DNA of 64,000 nt from Gliomastix tumulicola (Eukaryota > Ascomycota > Sordariomycetes > Hypocreales > Bionectriaceae): positions 1 through 64,000 of the forward strand of contig BCHX01000012.1 of assembly GCA_001599755.1 (NCBI GenBank). The letters are read 5' to 3'. Each line of letters opens with the position of its first letter. Within the stretch, counting starts at the first letter, position 1. The notes under the pieces were generated by a model. The model was not told the DNA's origin. It worked only from the letters and a program-made list of their open reading frames with translations, and made no database searches. Shown piece by piece: positions 1 to 11,198 of this stretch. The translations under genes were made by a program, and so were the position numbers.

Positions 1-372
1 CCTCGCCTGACTGTCGTCGCAGCCGACGAAAACTATCCGTTCTTGGGAATCTACCGCGCCACTGCCGTGCTGGTGGATGACAAGGGCCTGCCGGCACACG
101 ATGCTTTGACCGGAGACAACATGGTCCATGGCATCGTCAGTACCGACATGAAGCAGGTCAACTTCAACTGGGGACGTCTGAGCATCTCCCGCCGGGGAGT
201 GTTCACGTTCAAGGTTACCGTCAACAGACTGGAGCCCTCCCGCGCTGTCTGCATGGGAAGTCTCTACTCTAGGGCTATACGCGTCAAGGCTGCGAGGAGG
301 GGCAGTCAGGTGGAGAACTGGATCAAGGTTGCGAGAGCGAGACGAGGAAGCCAGGGACAGAAGAATGTTTAG
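1..372 (+). CDS. 3' end of a velvet-domain-like protein (partial)
   Basis: The frame is open from base 1 and ends at 370-372, so the gene starts outside the window and 123 codons are visible. The pattern resembles the second half of a velvet domain: a strand ending in ATAVLVDDKG, then LTGDNMV, then the F-x-W-x-x-LSISRRGVFTFKVTV stretch that recalls the F-x-F-x-x-LSI-x-x-x-G-x-F-x-L signature of VelB/VosA-type regulators. The tail is basic (ARRGS twice), as if a short repeat had been duplicated. If correct, it is a DNA-binding developmental or secondary-metabolism regulator acting in the nucleus. The match is by eye and only half the domain is present, so another beta-sandwich family remains possible. 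Confidence 0.5.
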   Translation, partial: PRLTVVAADENYPFLGIYRATAVLVDDKGLPAHDALTGDNMVHGIVSTDMKQVNFNWGRLSISRRGVFTFKVTVNRLEPSRAVCMGSLYSRAIRVKAARRGSQVENWIKVARARRGSQGQKNV

Positions 373-616
373 CGGAGGAGTGAGGATGTTTGGGGCGGTG
401 AGGTGGAGGATTGCATGTTGGTGATTTGGATCTGTTCTGCTTGGACACTTGGCACTGCTGAATCTTGCGTCTGACCGCGCGGTAGCCGAGCTTATGCACG
501 ATCGGTTGCCTGGGCGACGCGTAACATAATAAAACATCTGATTCCCATATCCCAGTATTCCTTCTCCTCCTCCGCTCACTCGTCAGCTTTCCGGACTGCT
601 ATCACCTTGCCCCGCC

Positions 617-1208
617 ATGGCTCTGTCCACGCTGTATCTAGCCAAGTCGGGCCCTGCCTCGCAGCGATCTCACTTCGCCATCTTCATACCCAATCCCAAT
701 ATACCGCTGCCAGCGGATGACTTGAAGATATCTGATGCAGTGGGCACCATCATCAACGTTGTGGGCGAGCCGCTCATGCTGGGCTACAAGCTGGAGATCA
801 AGAGAAATTACGCCTGCGGCGCAAACGATGTGAAGAAACTCGTATTCCTCGGAATGGTCAACTCGGAACACGTCTTCCAGCCACTGTCAGATGCTTACGT
901 CGAGGATGATGCTCCGCGGGCAAGATTGGAGCAACTGGCTGCTGGGATACCGCCACCCCCGAGAGGCCAAGACATCAGAGCTCCAATTGACGGTGTAAGG
1001 AACATCTGCCTCGGGTCTTCTCAGCATTAGCTGTATCTAGTTAACATGATTCTAGGTGAAGACAAAACGGTGCCAGGAGTGGACGATGGAATACTTACGG
1101 TTGCTAGTTAAGGAAGGCATCATCGAAAATGCTGCGATTTCTGCCACAGAAAAGGAACGCGACGCACCCACGCACGGAATATTTGGTTTTAAGACAAACG
1201 TGGTATAA
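617..1208 (+). CDS. Small fungal conserved protein of unknown function, two exons
   Basis: The proposed model is join(617..994,1056..1208), 176 aa. The intron runs GTAAGG..TTCTAG (995-1055, 61 nt) and keeps the frame: exon 1 ends at ..PIDG and exon 2 continues VKTKRCQEWTMEYLRLLV. Without splicing the frame stops after 12 unconserved residues. The N-terminal stretch SHFAIFIPNP and the C-terminal KRCQEWT-hydrophobic-helix pattern resemble a family of small fungal proteins of unknown function. There is no signal peptide or membrane segment. The start is the first ATG, in good context (CCGCCATGG). The function is unknown; the gene structure is better supported than any role. Confidence 0.7.
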
Positions 1209-1742
1209 AGACTAATGTGCTACCATTGTCTATGAGAAGATTACCTATAGGACTGACGGTCTTGAACATTGTTCCGAATTGACCGTAGACGGGGCTGTGT
1301 CCTTGGCTTAATTGAAAGAGCCCTCGAAGACCGGATCGGGAGGCGTGCAAGTATTTTTTCTGGCTCACATTGTTGTTGTGGTTGTAGTTTCGTCTCTCTG
1401 TGCTTGAGATGCTCAATCTTAGAAGGATTCGCTTTTGATGTTGCCCTTTGAGGGAGAGTTGACGAGGGTGTCATGGCGCAAAAAGTGGTGGGCGCTACCT
1501 ATAGGCGGTGCACGGCAGAGAGAGTAGGTGCGTTGTGTGCCTCGTCGCCGGGCGAGTTCAGCGCGCCAGGTCTCGCTGTGGTGCACGCGCTGTGGCGACT
1601 TCAACGGTGTAATGTAATTTCTCCCCGGTGCCGTAGATCGTACAAGAACGTTGATATCAGCGGCGGTCGAGCCGCTGCCATAGGCGTAGGCAAAGCTGGC
1701 TAGCTCTGCCCCTCCTAGGCCCGGTCTTCTTTCTCTCTTTAC

Positions 1743-1765
1743 GTGTGTGTGTGTGTGTGTGTGTG
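1743..1765. repeat. GT dinucleotide microsatellite
   Basis: Uninterrupted GT run of about 11 units. Confidence 0.9.
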
Positions 1766-2019
1766 CCTCTCGATCGGGTCTGCGAGAGCCTGTCAATCGT
1801 GCCTCAACCGGGCCTGCGAGGGGTCTGTTAGCCGGGCTATTCAATTGGGTCTGCGAAGGGTCTACCTGCAAGGGTGTCGGAAGGCCAGGCTGCTTGGAAG
1901 AGGTTGTTTTGATCTACGGATTGGATAGAGGGGAGGTTGCTTTCCAGGGGGCTTCTAGAAGCTATGCCTACAGCTCTTTCCGTGCTTCCGTCACTGCTCT
2001 CAATCCAGCTTTGCCTAAT

Positions 2020-2400
2020 GATCCCGCCTTCGGGTGGAGGAGGAGAGATCTTCCCCCCTCAGTCCAAGACCACGTATGATCCCGACTTGGGGTAGAGGGA
2101 GAGAGATCTTCCCCCCCCAGTCTAAGACCACGTGATCCCGACTTGAGGCAGGAGGGGAGAGATCTCCCCACCGCCATAGTCCAGGACCATGTATGATCCC
2201 GACTTGGGGTGGGGGTAAAGAGGTACCTCCCCCCTCCATCCCCGTTCCGAGTCAACATGTGTCTCCCTCACGAGGGTCCAGGCCACGAGTGCCTTCCGGA
2301 GTGCCTCCCCCGCAAGACCCTGAGCGTAAGGGGCGAGGTCCCTCCACCACCATCACCCAAGACCAAGGAATTATGATCCCGACTTGGGTGGAGGGAGAGA
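2020..2400. repeat. Diverged tandem repeat, period about 56-61 bp
   Basis: The motif GATCCCG(A/C)CTT(G/C)GGG followed by GGGGAGAGATCT(T/C)CCCCC and then CCA(A/G)GACCA recurs with starts at 2020, 2078, 2134 and 2195, with a further copy at 2375. Spacings are 58, 56, 61 and 180 bases. Confidence 0.8.
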
Positions 2401-3545
2401 GGCCGGTCCGCAGACCGGAAAGTGGTGTTGACGCAATGTGATTTCTGCCCAGTGCTCTCTCTAGGTTTCCAAAGGTTAGCGAAGTCATGGAGCATTCTAT
2501 TGGAGTGGCACAGGCAGCGTACCGAACTTTGATCTCAGACGCTTGGGGCTCATCATGGGGTTGCCGTTGGACTGTCCACATTGGGATCGAAGCTGTGGCT
2601 AGGACGCCGACGCCTATTGGTGAGGATTGTCGGGGTTGCCGATCTCTCAAGCGTGTGGCGTTAAGGTTGTCGACGCGTTGATTGGACGAAAGAAACGCCA
2701 TCAGCGGATCATTGAAGTCCGGCCGCGCTATGTGGTCCGATAGCTTCGCGATTTAAATATTTCGCGACGTCGATCTGTTGAAGCTAATTAGTAACTATCA
2801 ACGCGTCGGCTGTGGTTAGGGCGGGCTAGCCGTACTCACAATGATGGAACGAATGCGTCAGTGCAATACTGCGGCTATTTTCTTGATCCGATTTCCTTCG
2901 ACACACTGTGCTCTGGGAGGTCGGGAGCCTATAGCATCGGGATGTTAGCTCAGCGACAGGATGATTGGGATATCAGAAGAGCTGACAGTGTCTAGAGGCA
3001 GGAAAGTCCAGAGGTGTGGTTGCTGTGATTGCCTGCAGCCACTTGGGTAGTCCGCTCTGGTCTCGTTGACGCGCGTTGCGAGAGGAACAGTCGTATTTGC
3101 AATGGATTGGAGAAGGGAGTCATATAAAAAGGTAAATGAAAGGATACCGATGCGAGCTCGACACAGGTGATATTTGACAGTGTCGCTGTTCAGTCAAAGA
3201 CGGAACGCGCAGTAAACGGATGCTGCAGAATTGGTGCAAAGGTGAAGAAAGTAGGCACTACGTGTGGAGAGGCGAAATGAGAGCACAAGCAGGTGGAGGT
3301 TGCAAATGCACTGACGGGGCTTACGTAAGTATCAAGGATCTAGAACCTTCTACCTTCAAAGGTGAGAGCACTCTTGGTGCTTGTTGGCTTTGTCATCAGG
3401 GACTGGTGATGCCCTGCAGCCCTGTAGGGTCACTGCAACCGCCTATAGGAGATGAGCCAGAAGGTCAGAAGCGTCCCACTCTGCCAATCACTGAAGTCAT
3501 CTCGAGCATGATACTACTAGTACTTGCTTATCCATACTTCTAACT

Positions 3546-5948
3546 TTAGTCCCTGTCTTCCTCGCCTGACTCAGCCTCCGAATCTTCTTCCATGCACCAC
3601 TGCTCGTATTGCCTTCCCCTCTCCTCCAGCGCCGCTGCAAGCCGTGTGATACATTCCTTGCGCGCCATGGACATCTTTTGACAACAGCTGCTTTGCGATG
3701 CTATCTTCTCCGAATGTATCTGAATTGCATCTGCCACCACCCACTGCCTTTCTCTCTTCGCGATCTGGATGGCCCCTTCGAAACCCGTTTCACCCGCCTT
3801 TGCACTCAGTGCTCCTGCGTTCAGTAAGTACTGAGTCATGTCCAGCCTTCCTCGACTAGCGGCTGCATCGAGTGCAGAATAATATTCAGAAACTGTCATC
3901 AATAAGCCAGCCTGGAGAAGACATGGATAGCCGTTCGGGTCCGCCCCGTGTTGAATGAGAGAGGCAGATTTCCTCAAGTCGCTGTTACCCGCACAATACT
4001 GCAACGCCGTTATCATCAACAACCCCGGCAAGGCATTGGCATCCGCGCCACTCTCCACAAGAAGATCGAGAAGCCCCTCCGTATGTGCTGCATCCTCGTA
4101 CATAGCACACTCATGAGTACAGACCAACTGCAAAGCGGTCGCCCCGTGAGATCCCTGGGGAGGAGCATTGACATCGGCACCGCTAGCTATCAACAGTTCC
4201 ACCACTTCCCTTTGCCGTGCCACCTGCCTGCAGCCTATCGGTTGCCGACCACAAACAAGTTGCAGTGCCGTCGCTCGATAACGACCCCGCCCCGAAGCGT
4301 TTGGATCAGCCCCCCAATCGAATCAGAGACGACACGAACTGCACACTCAATACTTGAGCAGCCGCCTGAATTGGTGTGCACCCCATACAGTGGTCGTCGA
4401 TTCTTTGGCCCGAGTCTATCAACGTGTCAATAAAGCACGGTGGGGCATCCTGCTAGAATCGCGGCACTGAGAACCGGTCGTGGGAGTGGATGGTCACACC
4501 GTCGATAGAAGGCGTGGACTAGTCTGGTCAGAGCACTTCTGTCACTCTTCAAGGGCAGCAAGTTTCGAGCGCCACGGTAGAGAGAGCAGAGGAAAAGCTC
4601 CAGCCACTGTGATGGAGAGAAATGGTCCAAGTCGCCTCGAGAACGCAGCGCCTCCAGCAGCCTCCCGATATATTCCCAATCACCCATGTTGTCCGCATGC
4701 CGAAAGGCGCAGAGAACGACATTGAAAGTGGCCACTCTATCCGGAAGCAGTGTCGGCTCTTCGTCTTTGGTATTCAGCATGGACCGTGCCATGATCGAAC
4801 ATACCATGTTCTGGAGACACAGCTGGCTGTTGACATCCATACCAGCCCCGCAAAGCTCTGACACAGTTTCAAGGTCGTGGTATCTACTTGCCAAGCGAAG
4901 TGTCTCCTTTTCGGCCAGTTCGAAACTGTCTCCGTATGACATCAGAATTCTCAACACCTCTGATCTACTATCAAGGAGAGCAGTTTCGAGCACGGTCTCG
5001 TTGATCACGGCGCCTGCACCTAGCAAGCGCTCCAACAGAAACAACAAATTTTCATCCAGCTCCGAGGATGTGGCAGCGCCGACAACACTTAGCAAAGGTG
5101 AGAAGATGTCTGGACCTGTCCACCTTTGCGGATGATGCATTCGGATCGCACCTCTCCACTAAGACCTTTGCGCAATCAATCGCACCGCTCTGAACTGCAA
5201 GGCAAAAGACCGTGTCTTTTCCGTCCGAATGGGTTGGGGATGCCCCTCCATCCAAAAGCTGCTTGACAAGTGTAATATTGCCTGTCAGCGATGCGACAGA
5301 CAGCGCGGGGTCCTTGTCCTGCCCGATCCACTCGGGGTGCATTTCGAGCGCGATGTCGATCAGTAGGACTAGAGCGCTCTTGTTCTTTGACTTCGTGGCG
5401 GCGTCGAAGAATCCCTGCCATGTGGCCCGGATAGAGGTGGAACTGCATCTGAAAATATCGAACACCAATCGCTTGGGGACTCTCCCGGCCAGGATGTCGA
5501 AAAGATCCAGAGCATTCTGATGGACGCAAATGCTGCTGGAAACCTAGTAGAGAATCCCGGCCAAGATGTGGTACGAGTCGATCTCGTTTGGCATTGTGTC
5601 TGTTGCCGTGACGGGCCCCAGGTGGCTAAAAGCTATCGGGTAGTAACTGTCAGACAAGAGGACTGGCGAGTTGAGGGGAGCGTTCCGGAAAAGGCCATCT
5701 GCCGGTACGACGGACAACAATGTGTCGCGAGAAACCGGGCAGCCGAAAGTGGCAGGGTTTTCACCACTTCGCATGGCTTCGGAGTTAGTTAGCCCTCTTC
5801 CCCAACATACGAAGACAAAATGGCCACGGCACTGACCTTGCAATTCAAGCCTACATCGATTCCAGGGGATGGTCTCGAGACAGAGCTTAGCAAAGAGCTC
5901 ACGGCACTGCGGAGAGCCTTTCAAAGAGTCCCCGCCCTCATGTTCCAC
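3546..5948 (-). pseudogene. Broken ankyrin-repeat protein gene
   Basis: Conserved ankyrin coding sequence runs across this stretch in three frames. From the 5' side (high coordinates): an N-terminal block ending at a TAG (5544-5546), where the frame resumes directly with VSSSICVHQNALDLFDILAG; a block with SVASLTGNITLVKQLLDGGA; a frame change near 5110-5122; a block with VLRILMSYGD; a frame change at a G run near 4442-4445; a block with SLIRLGADPN broken by one extra C in a six-C run at 4310-4315; and a last block with ELLIASGADVNA, LLVESGADANAL and LIQHGADPNG that ends in an acidic tail at 3546. The frame changes each act like one surplus base. It may be a true pseudogene, or an intact gene with homopolymer errors plus one stop. 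Confidence 0.75.
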
Positions 5949-6195
5949 CCACAGCTTCGCCTGTTAAGAAGTCCTCAGATGGACAAGAGAGGTCAGACGT
6001 GGGGGGGACGAGCAGACGCCTGACATGGGTCGGGGAGTCGAGGTGAGAGTGCTTCTGACTTCTTTCGGATCGTGACACCTTCAGGGAGAGTGGTGTGTCG
6101 GTTCACTGCTTATGATTAGCAAGTGTCTCGTGGGGTGTGGGAAAGCCCATACGTGGAGTTTTAGATCTTGTGACACCCGATCGCCGAATCTCCTT

Positions 6196-6529
6196 CTAAG
6201 CCTTTTGCCATGGGATCAAGATGTCGTTCAGGTACACGTCAAACTTGTCGAAGCCATTCGTGCGCGCGTATTGGTAGTTCCGTGGCCAGTCATTCGCCTT
6301 CAGCTTCCTCCTTAACTTCCGGACCTCTCTCAGCTTGGTCTCATAGACACGCAATCTGAGAAATGCATTTTGTCAGCGGAGCGGCCAGTGGGATCAATGA
6401 GGTCGCTCACGGCTTCGCGGGAAACTCGTGCTCTCTCTCTAGAATGTCCTTCACTTCTTTCAGAGTCTTCCGCTCGTCCTGGTAAATCCCCTTGAATAGA
6501 GGAGCATGGGTGACCCATGGGCTCTCCAT
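6196..6529 (-). CDS. Small Clr5-domain protein, two exons
   Basis: The model is complement(join(6196..6355,6411..6529)), 92 aa, with a 55-nt intron (GTGAGC..CTCAG, 6356-6410). Exon 1 encodes IYQDERKTLKEVKDILEREH, the core of the fungal Clr5 domain (I-x-x-LY-x-E-x-KTL-x-EV). Exon 2 encodes VYETKLREVRKLRRKLKAND followed by WPRNYQYARTNG and VYLND, matching the usual continuation after Clr5. Neither exon is long enough to stand out alone. Clr5 proteins are predicted nuclear or DNA-associated factors; this one is at the short end and may be a truncated family member. It sits beside the broken ankyrin gene on the same strand, about 250 bases downstream of nothing recognisable. Confidence 0.8.
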
Positions 6530-7197
6530 TGTGTCGAAGGCAGGTTTGTGTCTCGCGATCAGAGATACGGTTGCGTTATGGAGGAAGATTGGCTCCGAAA
6601 CGGCACCAGACGCCGGCGGTTGAGATGAGGATGAAAGAGGAGAAATGTGCGGAGGGCGTCACGGACGGGAAAGCAAGTGTAATGAGGCATGGCAATTTTA
6701 AGAATCAACGCCTTATTGGATTAATAAGGAAGGTAAGTATGTAGTGGATTGTGGCTGAGGGAAGTTGGTTGCCTGTCGTGAGATGGGTCTTTAGGTTGCT
6801 GACTAAACATGAACTGCTCCCCCACTTGTCAGCACGCCAAGTGTAAGCACCCATCACCATCAATTTGTACGTTCAACTTCGTCCTTCTCGGCAAGGATCT
6901 CTCCATTATCTACACTATAAGTCGAGAAACTGGTGCTGAGGCCGCCAGATCTGGAGAGCATCTGCCGCCGCTTTTGGAGGCTTGGACAGCTCTCTTTCAT
7001 TGGGCTCCATCTGGTAAACCCAACCTCCGCGAGCAAGTCCATTTTATCCGATGGCTTTCTCCGGGACCGCTGCTCCCCGTACGGACAAGCAACCCGATCC
7101 CTGTTCTTCAGCTGAACCCCACACTCATGATGTCTTCATGTTCATCATGGTTCTAGATTGCTATTACCAAGCATGCTAGTGTCGATAAATCAAGCCC
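6530..7197. other. Intergenic; nothing recognised
   Basis: Short unconserved open frames only. This is the 5' side of the Clr5 gene and the 3' side of the lactonase-like gene. Confidence 0.5.
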
Positions 7198-8454
7198 CTA
7201 CTCGTCAAAAATAGAAGCTACAATCTCGCCGGCAATATCAACATGCGCCTTAAAACCCTTCAAGTTCCCAGTCTCTACATCGCGATCAATCAGCACCACA
7301 CGGGAGTCGGCCTGAAGACCAACAGCCACAAGTGTTCCAGCGTTGTTGACCTCGACATGCCTTGGGACCCGACCACCAGATGGGAAGACCTGCGATAGCT
7401 TGAGCGTGCCGCTTTGAGCGTTAATGCCGAAAGTGATTATAGAGTCGGACACAATCTGAGTGGAATTTTTTGGGTCGAAGTTGGGGAGCGTGAATGTCTT
7501 GTCGTTACGCGATGAAACGACGACAAACTTGCCGTCATCCTGTTTCTCATCAGCACATTTATCCCCCTTTTGTAACAGAGGGACAGAGGGAGGGGTAGAA
7601 GGGTTTTGGTTTACCGTCACTTGAACTTCTGCGGCAGACGTGCCATTCGGGGCAGAGTTACCCTCGCCAAAAGTCGAGGTGGATTGGAGCAGCTTGACTT
7701 TGGGTGGCCGGTTTGAGGGATACGAGAGCTCGTACGTCGTGATGGTGTTGGCAAGCTCGCCGAGTACGTAAAGCAGCGTCTTTCCGCCCTTGGTCGTGTG
7801 GAAGGCAACATGCCGAGGTCCAGTGCCAGGAGGCAGCGCTACAAGGGGCTTGAGAGGCTTCAGCAGCAGTGATCGCGAATCGACCTCGAAGAGTCGTACA
7901 ATGTCCGCGCCCAGATCCGGAACGAGGACATATTTTCCCGTCGGATCAAGCACAGACTGATGAGGGTGAGGCACCTCCTGGTTCGGCAGTACTGGGCCGG
8001 GCTTCTCTAGCGTGTAAGTCCATGTTTGCTGCAACTTTGGAGCCGCGGGGTCCGAGACATCGAAGGTCTGGAACGTGGAGGTCTGGTAGGCCGCAACCGC
8101 AAGACCGTTCTCCTTCTTTCCGTACGCGACAGAGCTGACCGTGCCTTGAATCGTCGGAACCCTGCCCAGGTGCACCAACTTGCCGTCGTGCGACGCCTTG
8201 AACGTGTTGAGCGTGCCATTGCCAGGCGCAAGGCCGCGATCAGCGCAGTAGAGCAGCTTCTTGTGCTGATCGAGGGTCAGCCATGAAGGCGTCGGCGCAC
8301 ACTCCGTGGCAATGTGGGTGACCTCAAGCCCCCCAGCTTTGAGTTGGACCGTCGAAACAGTGCCATCGTAGGAGGCAACGTACAGTCGTGTTGGCCGCTC
8401 GGCAGCGTGGGCGGTGCCGGCGAGGGCCGCCATGAGGACATATCGATAGAGCAT
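7198..8454 (-). CDS. Secreted beta-propeller lactonase-family protein
   Basis: Single exon, 418 aa. The first 17 residues form a signal peptide (MLYRYVLMAALAGTAHA, then AERP), so the product is probably secreted. The rest is a seven-bladed-propeller lactonase family protein (Pfam Lactonase, related to 6-phosphogluconolactonase and the carboxy-muconate cyclase type). Hallmarks are PHPHQSVLDPTGKYVLVPDL, DIVRLFEVD, GTGPRHVAFH, and near the C-terminus GGRVPRHVEVNNAGTLVAVG. Its length is normal for the fungal family. Family members are assigned hydrolysis or isomerisation of lactone-type substrates, but the natural substrate cannot be told from sequence. An upstream TATA-like element (TATATAC region near 8530) lies about 80 bases before the ATG. 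Confidence 0.88.
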   Translation of the reverse strand: MLYRYVLMAALAGTAHAAERPTRLYVASYDGTVSTVQLKAGGLEVTHIATECAPTPSWLTLDQHKKLLYCADRGLAPGNGTLNTFKASHDGKLVHLGRVPTIQGTVSSVAYGKKENGLAVAAYQTSTFQTFDVSDPAAPKLQQTWTYTLEKPGPVLPNQEVPHPHQSVLDPTGKYVLVPDLGADIVRLFEVDSRSLLLKPLKPLVALPPGTGPRHVAFHTTKGGKTLLYVLGELANTITTYELSYPSNRPPKVKLLQSTSTFGEGNSAPNGTSAAEVQVTVNQNPSTPPSVPLLQKGDKCADEKQDDGKFVVVSSRNDKTFTLPNFDPKNSTQIVSDSIITFGINAQSGTLKLSQVFPSGGRVPRHVEVNNAGTLVAVGLQADSRVVLIDRDVETGNLKGFKAHVDIAGEIVASIFDE

Positions 8455-10253
8455 TATGACGAGCAGCAGGTGGTGGCAGATAATTGATGACCCATGGCCG
8501 CAAAAGGTCTCCCTAGCTCCTTCTGCCCTTATATACTCGCTATTATGGATACTTTTCCTTGTTTACTCTGCATATGGTTCGGATATGTACTCGTAGTCAT
8601 GTTTGTGGGGTTTCCCCATGTTGACCCCTGACTTGGTCGATTTTTCCACCTGTGAGCTTCTAGAATCCAGTGCCTTGTGTAAAAATGTGCCGCTGTTGCA
8701 ATTGACGCAATTATGCCCCTGCTATTCGGTGCGCAAACCTAACGAGGCCCGAGAGAGGATCGACCGTTTATTTCGAACATTCGTCTGACTGACAAATGAT
8801 GCAACCCTCATAGGCTGAACTTCGACCTGCACATTAACGGTCACCTCCAATGCAAAGAGGTGGGCAGGTTTATATCGGCTGAGTTAGATGGAGGGCGCTT
8901 AGGCGCTACGCAGGGGGGTTGGTAGGCCTTAAAGCGGCGAAGAGCGCGTTCCCCTTCCAGGCACGCACTAACCCTAGAAAGACGACACCACATTCTCCTC
9001 GACAAAAAGAGGTGCTCTTCGCACTGTCTCACGTACTACACCCAGCCAAGACATCCGACTCCCAAGGTAGACTCCCATATCCGTCATTCCTTCGCGTTCG
9101 CCTCACTTCTGGATCCTTCGCTCTGGCGTATAGTCTGAGGTAAGCAATCCTCTCAAGACTACAGGCAACCTTGACTCACACTCAGCTGTACGACTCATCA
9201 GTGCTCGACAACCTGTCCATCAAGCTGAGATCTAGCGTTCACGGTCCGAACTTCGTCGCGCGTAGTTAGCGAAACTTAAGAATACCAGACCGACGTCTTC
9301 GCCCACCCCCTCCAAGAGCAGCCTGTTAGACGGTTCGACAACCGGCTTTACGCTTTCGAGATGATCCATCGAGTAGATATTGGCGTTCCTTATGTGGTGA
9401 AGAGTCTTGTATCGCGACACAGTGGAAATTGGAAAAATCATTGCAAGGATACCGAACAACGGCCAAGCTTCTTCATCTCTCGGCGGCTGGCGGATAACCA
9501 CCCTCGCCGGATCCAAGCGCCCAGAAGACGAACCAAGTAGGTTGCGAAGTGTGCTCAGGATTGGCACAGTCGATTATTCCAAGCTTGAAGAGACTGAATT
9601 CAAGCCAGGATGTGAGCTGTTTACGAAGCACAGAGTGGGCTGGCTGAAGGATATGGGCCACATGGGGGGACAGATTACACTATGATGTTATGATTCCAAC
9701 AAGGCAGTACAGGCTGATCAAATGGCTTTCATATGACGACGGGAGGGGCCGTCCTCAGAAAGATATGCAGATCAACATGATTGAATGCTGCAGTAAGGAG
9801 TTAATATGGTTGTTTTATGAGAATTTCATAATATATGGCAAGTTTATTAAGGCGGCATCATGAGTTCGTATTAATACTGGCTATGCGATTCGAAGGAGTT
9901 GCATTATGCGTGAAGGCTCTTAGGGAAGAAAATTAAAAGTTTAGCACATAATGGGTAAAGGAGGGAACGGAGGAAATCAAAGGATGGTGGGAATATGATA
10001 GGTGGTAGGTGGGATATTGACAATTAGCATTAATATTTTTCATAGATCGATCATAAGAGAATTTGTTAATCACATTAATTATTAGGAAAGATTCGTGAAG
10101 TTTTAGTATCTGGACTGACTTAAACTGCAAGTTTACGCCACCCGTTTCTTTTTCTCTCTTTCCCTTGCTTGCGGTCTCGTAGCTTTTCTCCCACCCGTGC
10201 ACAACTCTGCCTACCTATGCAATGAGAGACTAGGAGTCGGTCGAGATCATTTC
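8455..10253. other. Intergenic, AT-rich in its second half
   Basis: 8455-8600 is the lactonase promoter. A minus-strand open frame at 9232-9567 has plausible codon use (GILAMIFPISTVSRYK, VEPSNRLLLEGVGED) and may be one exon or a relic, but no start, partner exon or family was found. From about 9690 to 10150 the sequence becomes A/T-rich with runs of TAAT, as in decayed DNA, with no coding signal. Confidence 0.5.
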
Positions 10254-11198
10254 CTACTCGCCCAAGAGCGTCTTGAGAACTTGAGCAGGGGTGCGTTTCG
10301 GCGCGGCTATCTCAAGGACCTCCTTGCTCGTTGTGTCAATTCCGCACTTGCCCTCCCAGGCGGTTTCCAGAGCATGCGTGATGGACCGGATAACACTCGG
10401 GGACTCCTTGCTTTGGGCTACCATGTACTCGATAAACGAGGTGTCCTTGAAGATGACATCCTCGACCTTGGTGCCAATGTACTCTTCAGTCATGGCGACG
10501 ATCTGGCGGCCAGAGATATCCTCCGGTCCGTTCAGGACGTACTTGGCCTTGTTGTGCGCGGTGATGTCCTCGGCGACCAAGAGGTGCGCTGCGAAGATGC
10601 CCACGTCATTCGAGTCGATGATGCCGACACCCGCGTCCTCGGAAGCCATCAGCCTCAGCGTCTCCTGCCTGCCCGTCTCGCGGAACTCCTTGATCAAGGC
10701 GGCGGCAGACATGAGGACGAACTGCGTGAACACGTTGGGCTGCAGCGAGGTCCAACGCAGACGGCCGAACTCCGGCGAGCTCAGCAGGGCCTCAATCGCC
10801 CAGTGCGTGCGCGGGTAGTAGGCCGGGTAGTCCGGGCGCACGTTGGCGGCCGTGGTGGAGATGCGCACGACGTACTCGACGCCGGCGTGGAGCGCGGCGA
10901 GGTGGAACGTCGACTCCTCGGCGAACTGGTTGGGCTCGTTGTGCGAGGCGATGAAGGCCCGGACGACGCTGTTTTCGCGCAGCCAGTCGGCCGTGATCTC
11001 GACCCACGTCTTCTCGGCGACCTCGACGCCGGGTAGCTGGGCTAGCTTCTGGGCTGCCGCGCCGCTCGGGGAACGCGTGAGGGCAAGGATGCGGTGGCCG
11101 GCAAACGCAGTGCTGGTCTTGAGAAACTCGGACAAGGTCTCGACCACGGCTCGGCCGGTGTTACCAGTGGCACCGGCGATGAGGAATGTAGGGGCCAT
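10254..11198 (-). CDS. NmrA-like NAD(P)-binding protein
   Basis: 314 aa from the ATG at 11198; the longer open frame upstream is promoter sequence with a TATA-like element. The N-terminus MAPTFLIAGATGNTGRAV is an atypical-SDR dinucleotide fold (G-x-x-G-x-x-G), followed by GHRILALTRSP. The Y-x-x-x-K of classical SDRs is absent, as expected for NmrA-like proteins. Later blocks (LRWTSLQPNVFTQFVL, YVLNGPEDISGRQIVAMTEE) match the NmrA/NAD(P)H-azoreductase-like group. Such proteins are redox-sensing regulators or act as reductases on small molecules, probably in the cytosol or nucleus. It is a single exon and has no clear functional neighbour. Confidence 0.88.
   Translation of the reverse strand: MAPTFLIAGATGNTGRAVVETLSEFLKTSTAFAGHRILALTRSPSGAAAQKLAQLPGVEVAEKTWVEITADWLRENSVVRAFIASHNEPNQFAEESTFHLAALHAGVEYVVRISTTAANVRPDYPAYYPRTHWAIEALLSSPEFGRLRWTSLQPNVFTQFVLMSAAALIKEFRETGRQETLRLMASEDAGVGIIDSNDVGIFAAHLLVAEDITAHNKAKYVLNGPEDISGRQIVAMTEEYIGTKVEDVIFKDTSFIEYMVAQSKESPSVIRSITHALETAWEGKCGIDTTSKEVLEIAAPKRTPAQVLKTLLGE

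Larger units (their letters stand above)
1209..3545. other. Intergenic, repeat-bearing spacer of about 2.3 kb
   Basis: No convincing gene. It contains a GT microsatellite (about 1743-1765), a purine/pyrimidine-skewed diverged tandem repeat (about 2020-2400) and otherwise ordinary sequence. Short open frames on both strands, including one at 3220-3543, show no recognisable family. Confidence 0.6.

Noticed and set aside
1419..1871. 150-codon minus-strand frame with a His-Thr run
   Set aside because: The run is the translated GT microsatellite; no other protein-like feature.
3220..3543. 107-codon plus-strand frame beginning MLQNWCKGEES
   Set aside because: No recognisable family, and codon pattern not distinct from surrounding spacer.
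10197..11036. 279-codon plus-strand frame rich in Arg/Asp/Gly
   Set aside because: It lies antisense to the NmrA-like gene, has the composition of a shadow frame in GC-rich coding DNA, and shows no family pattern.
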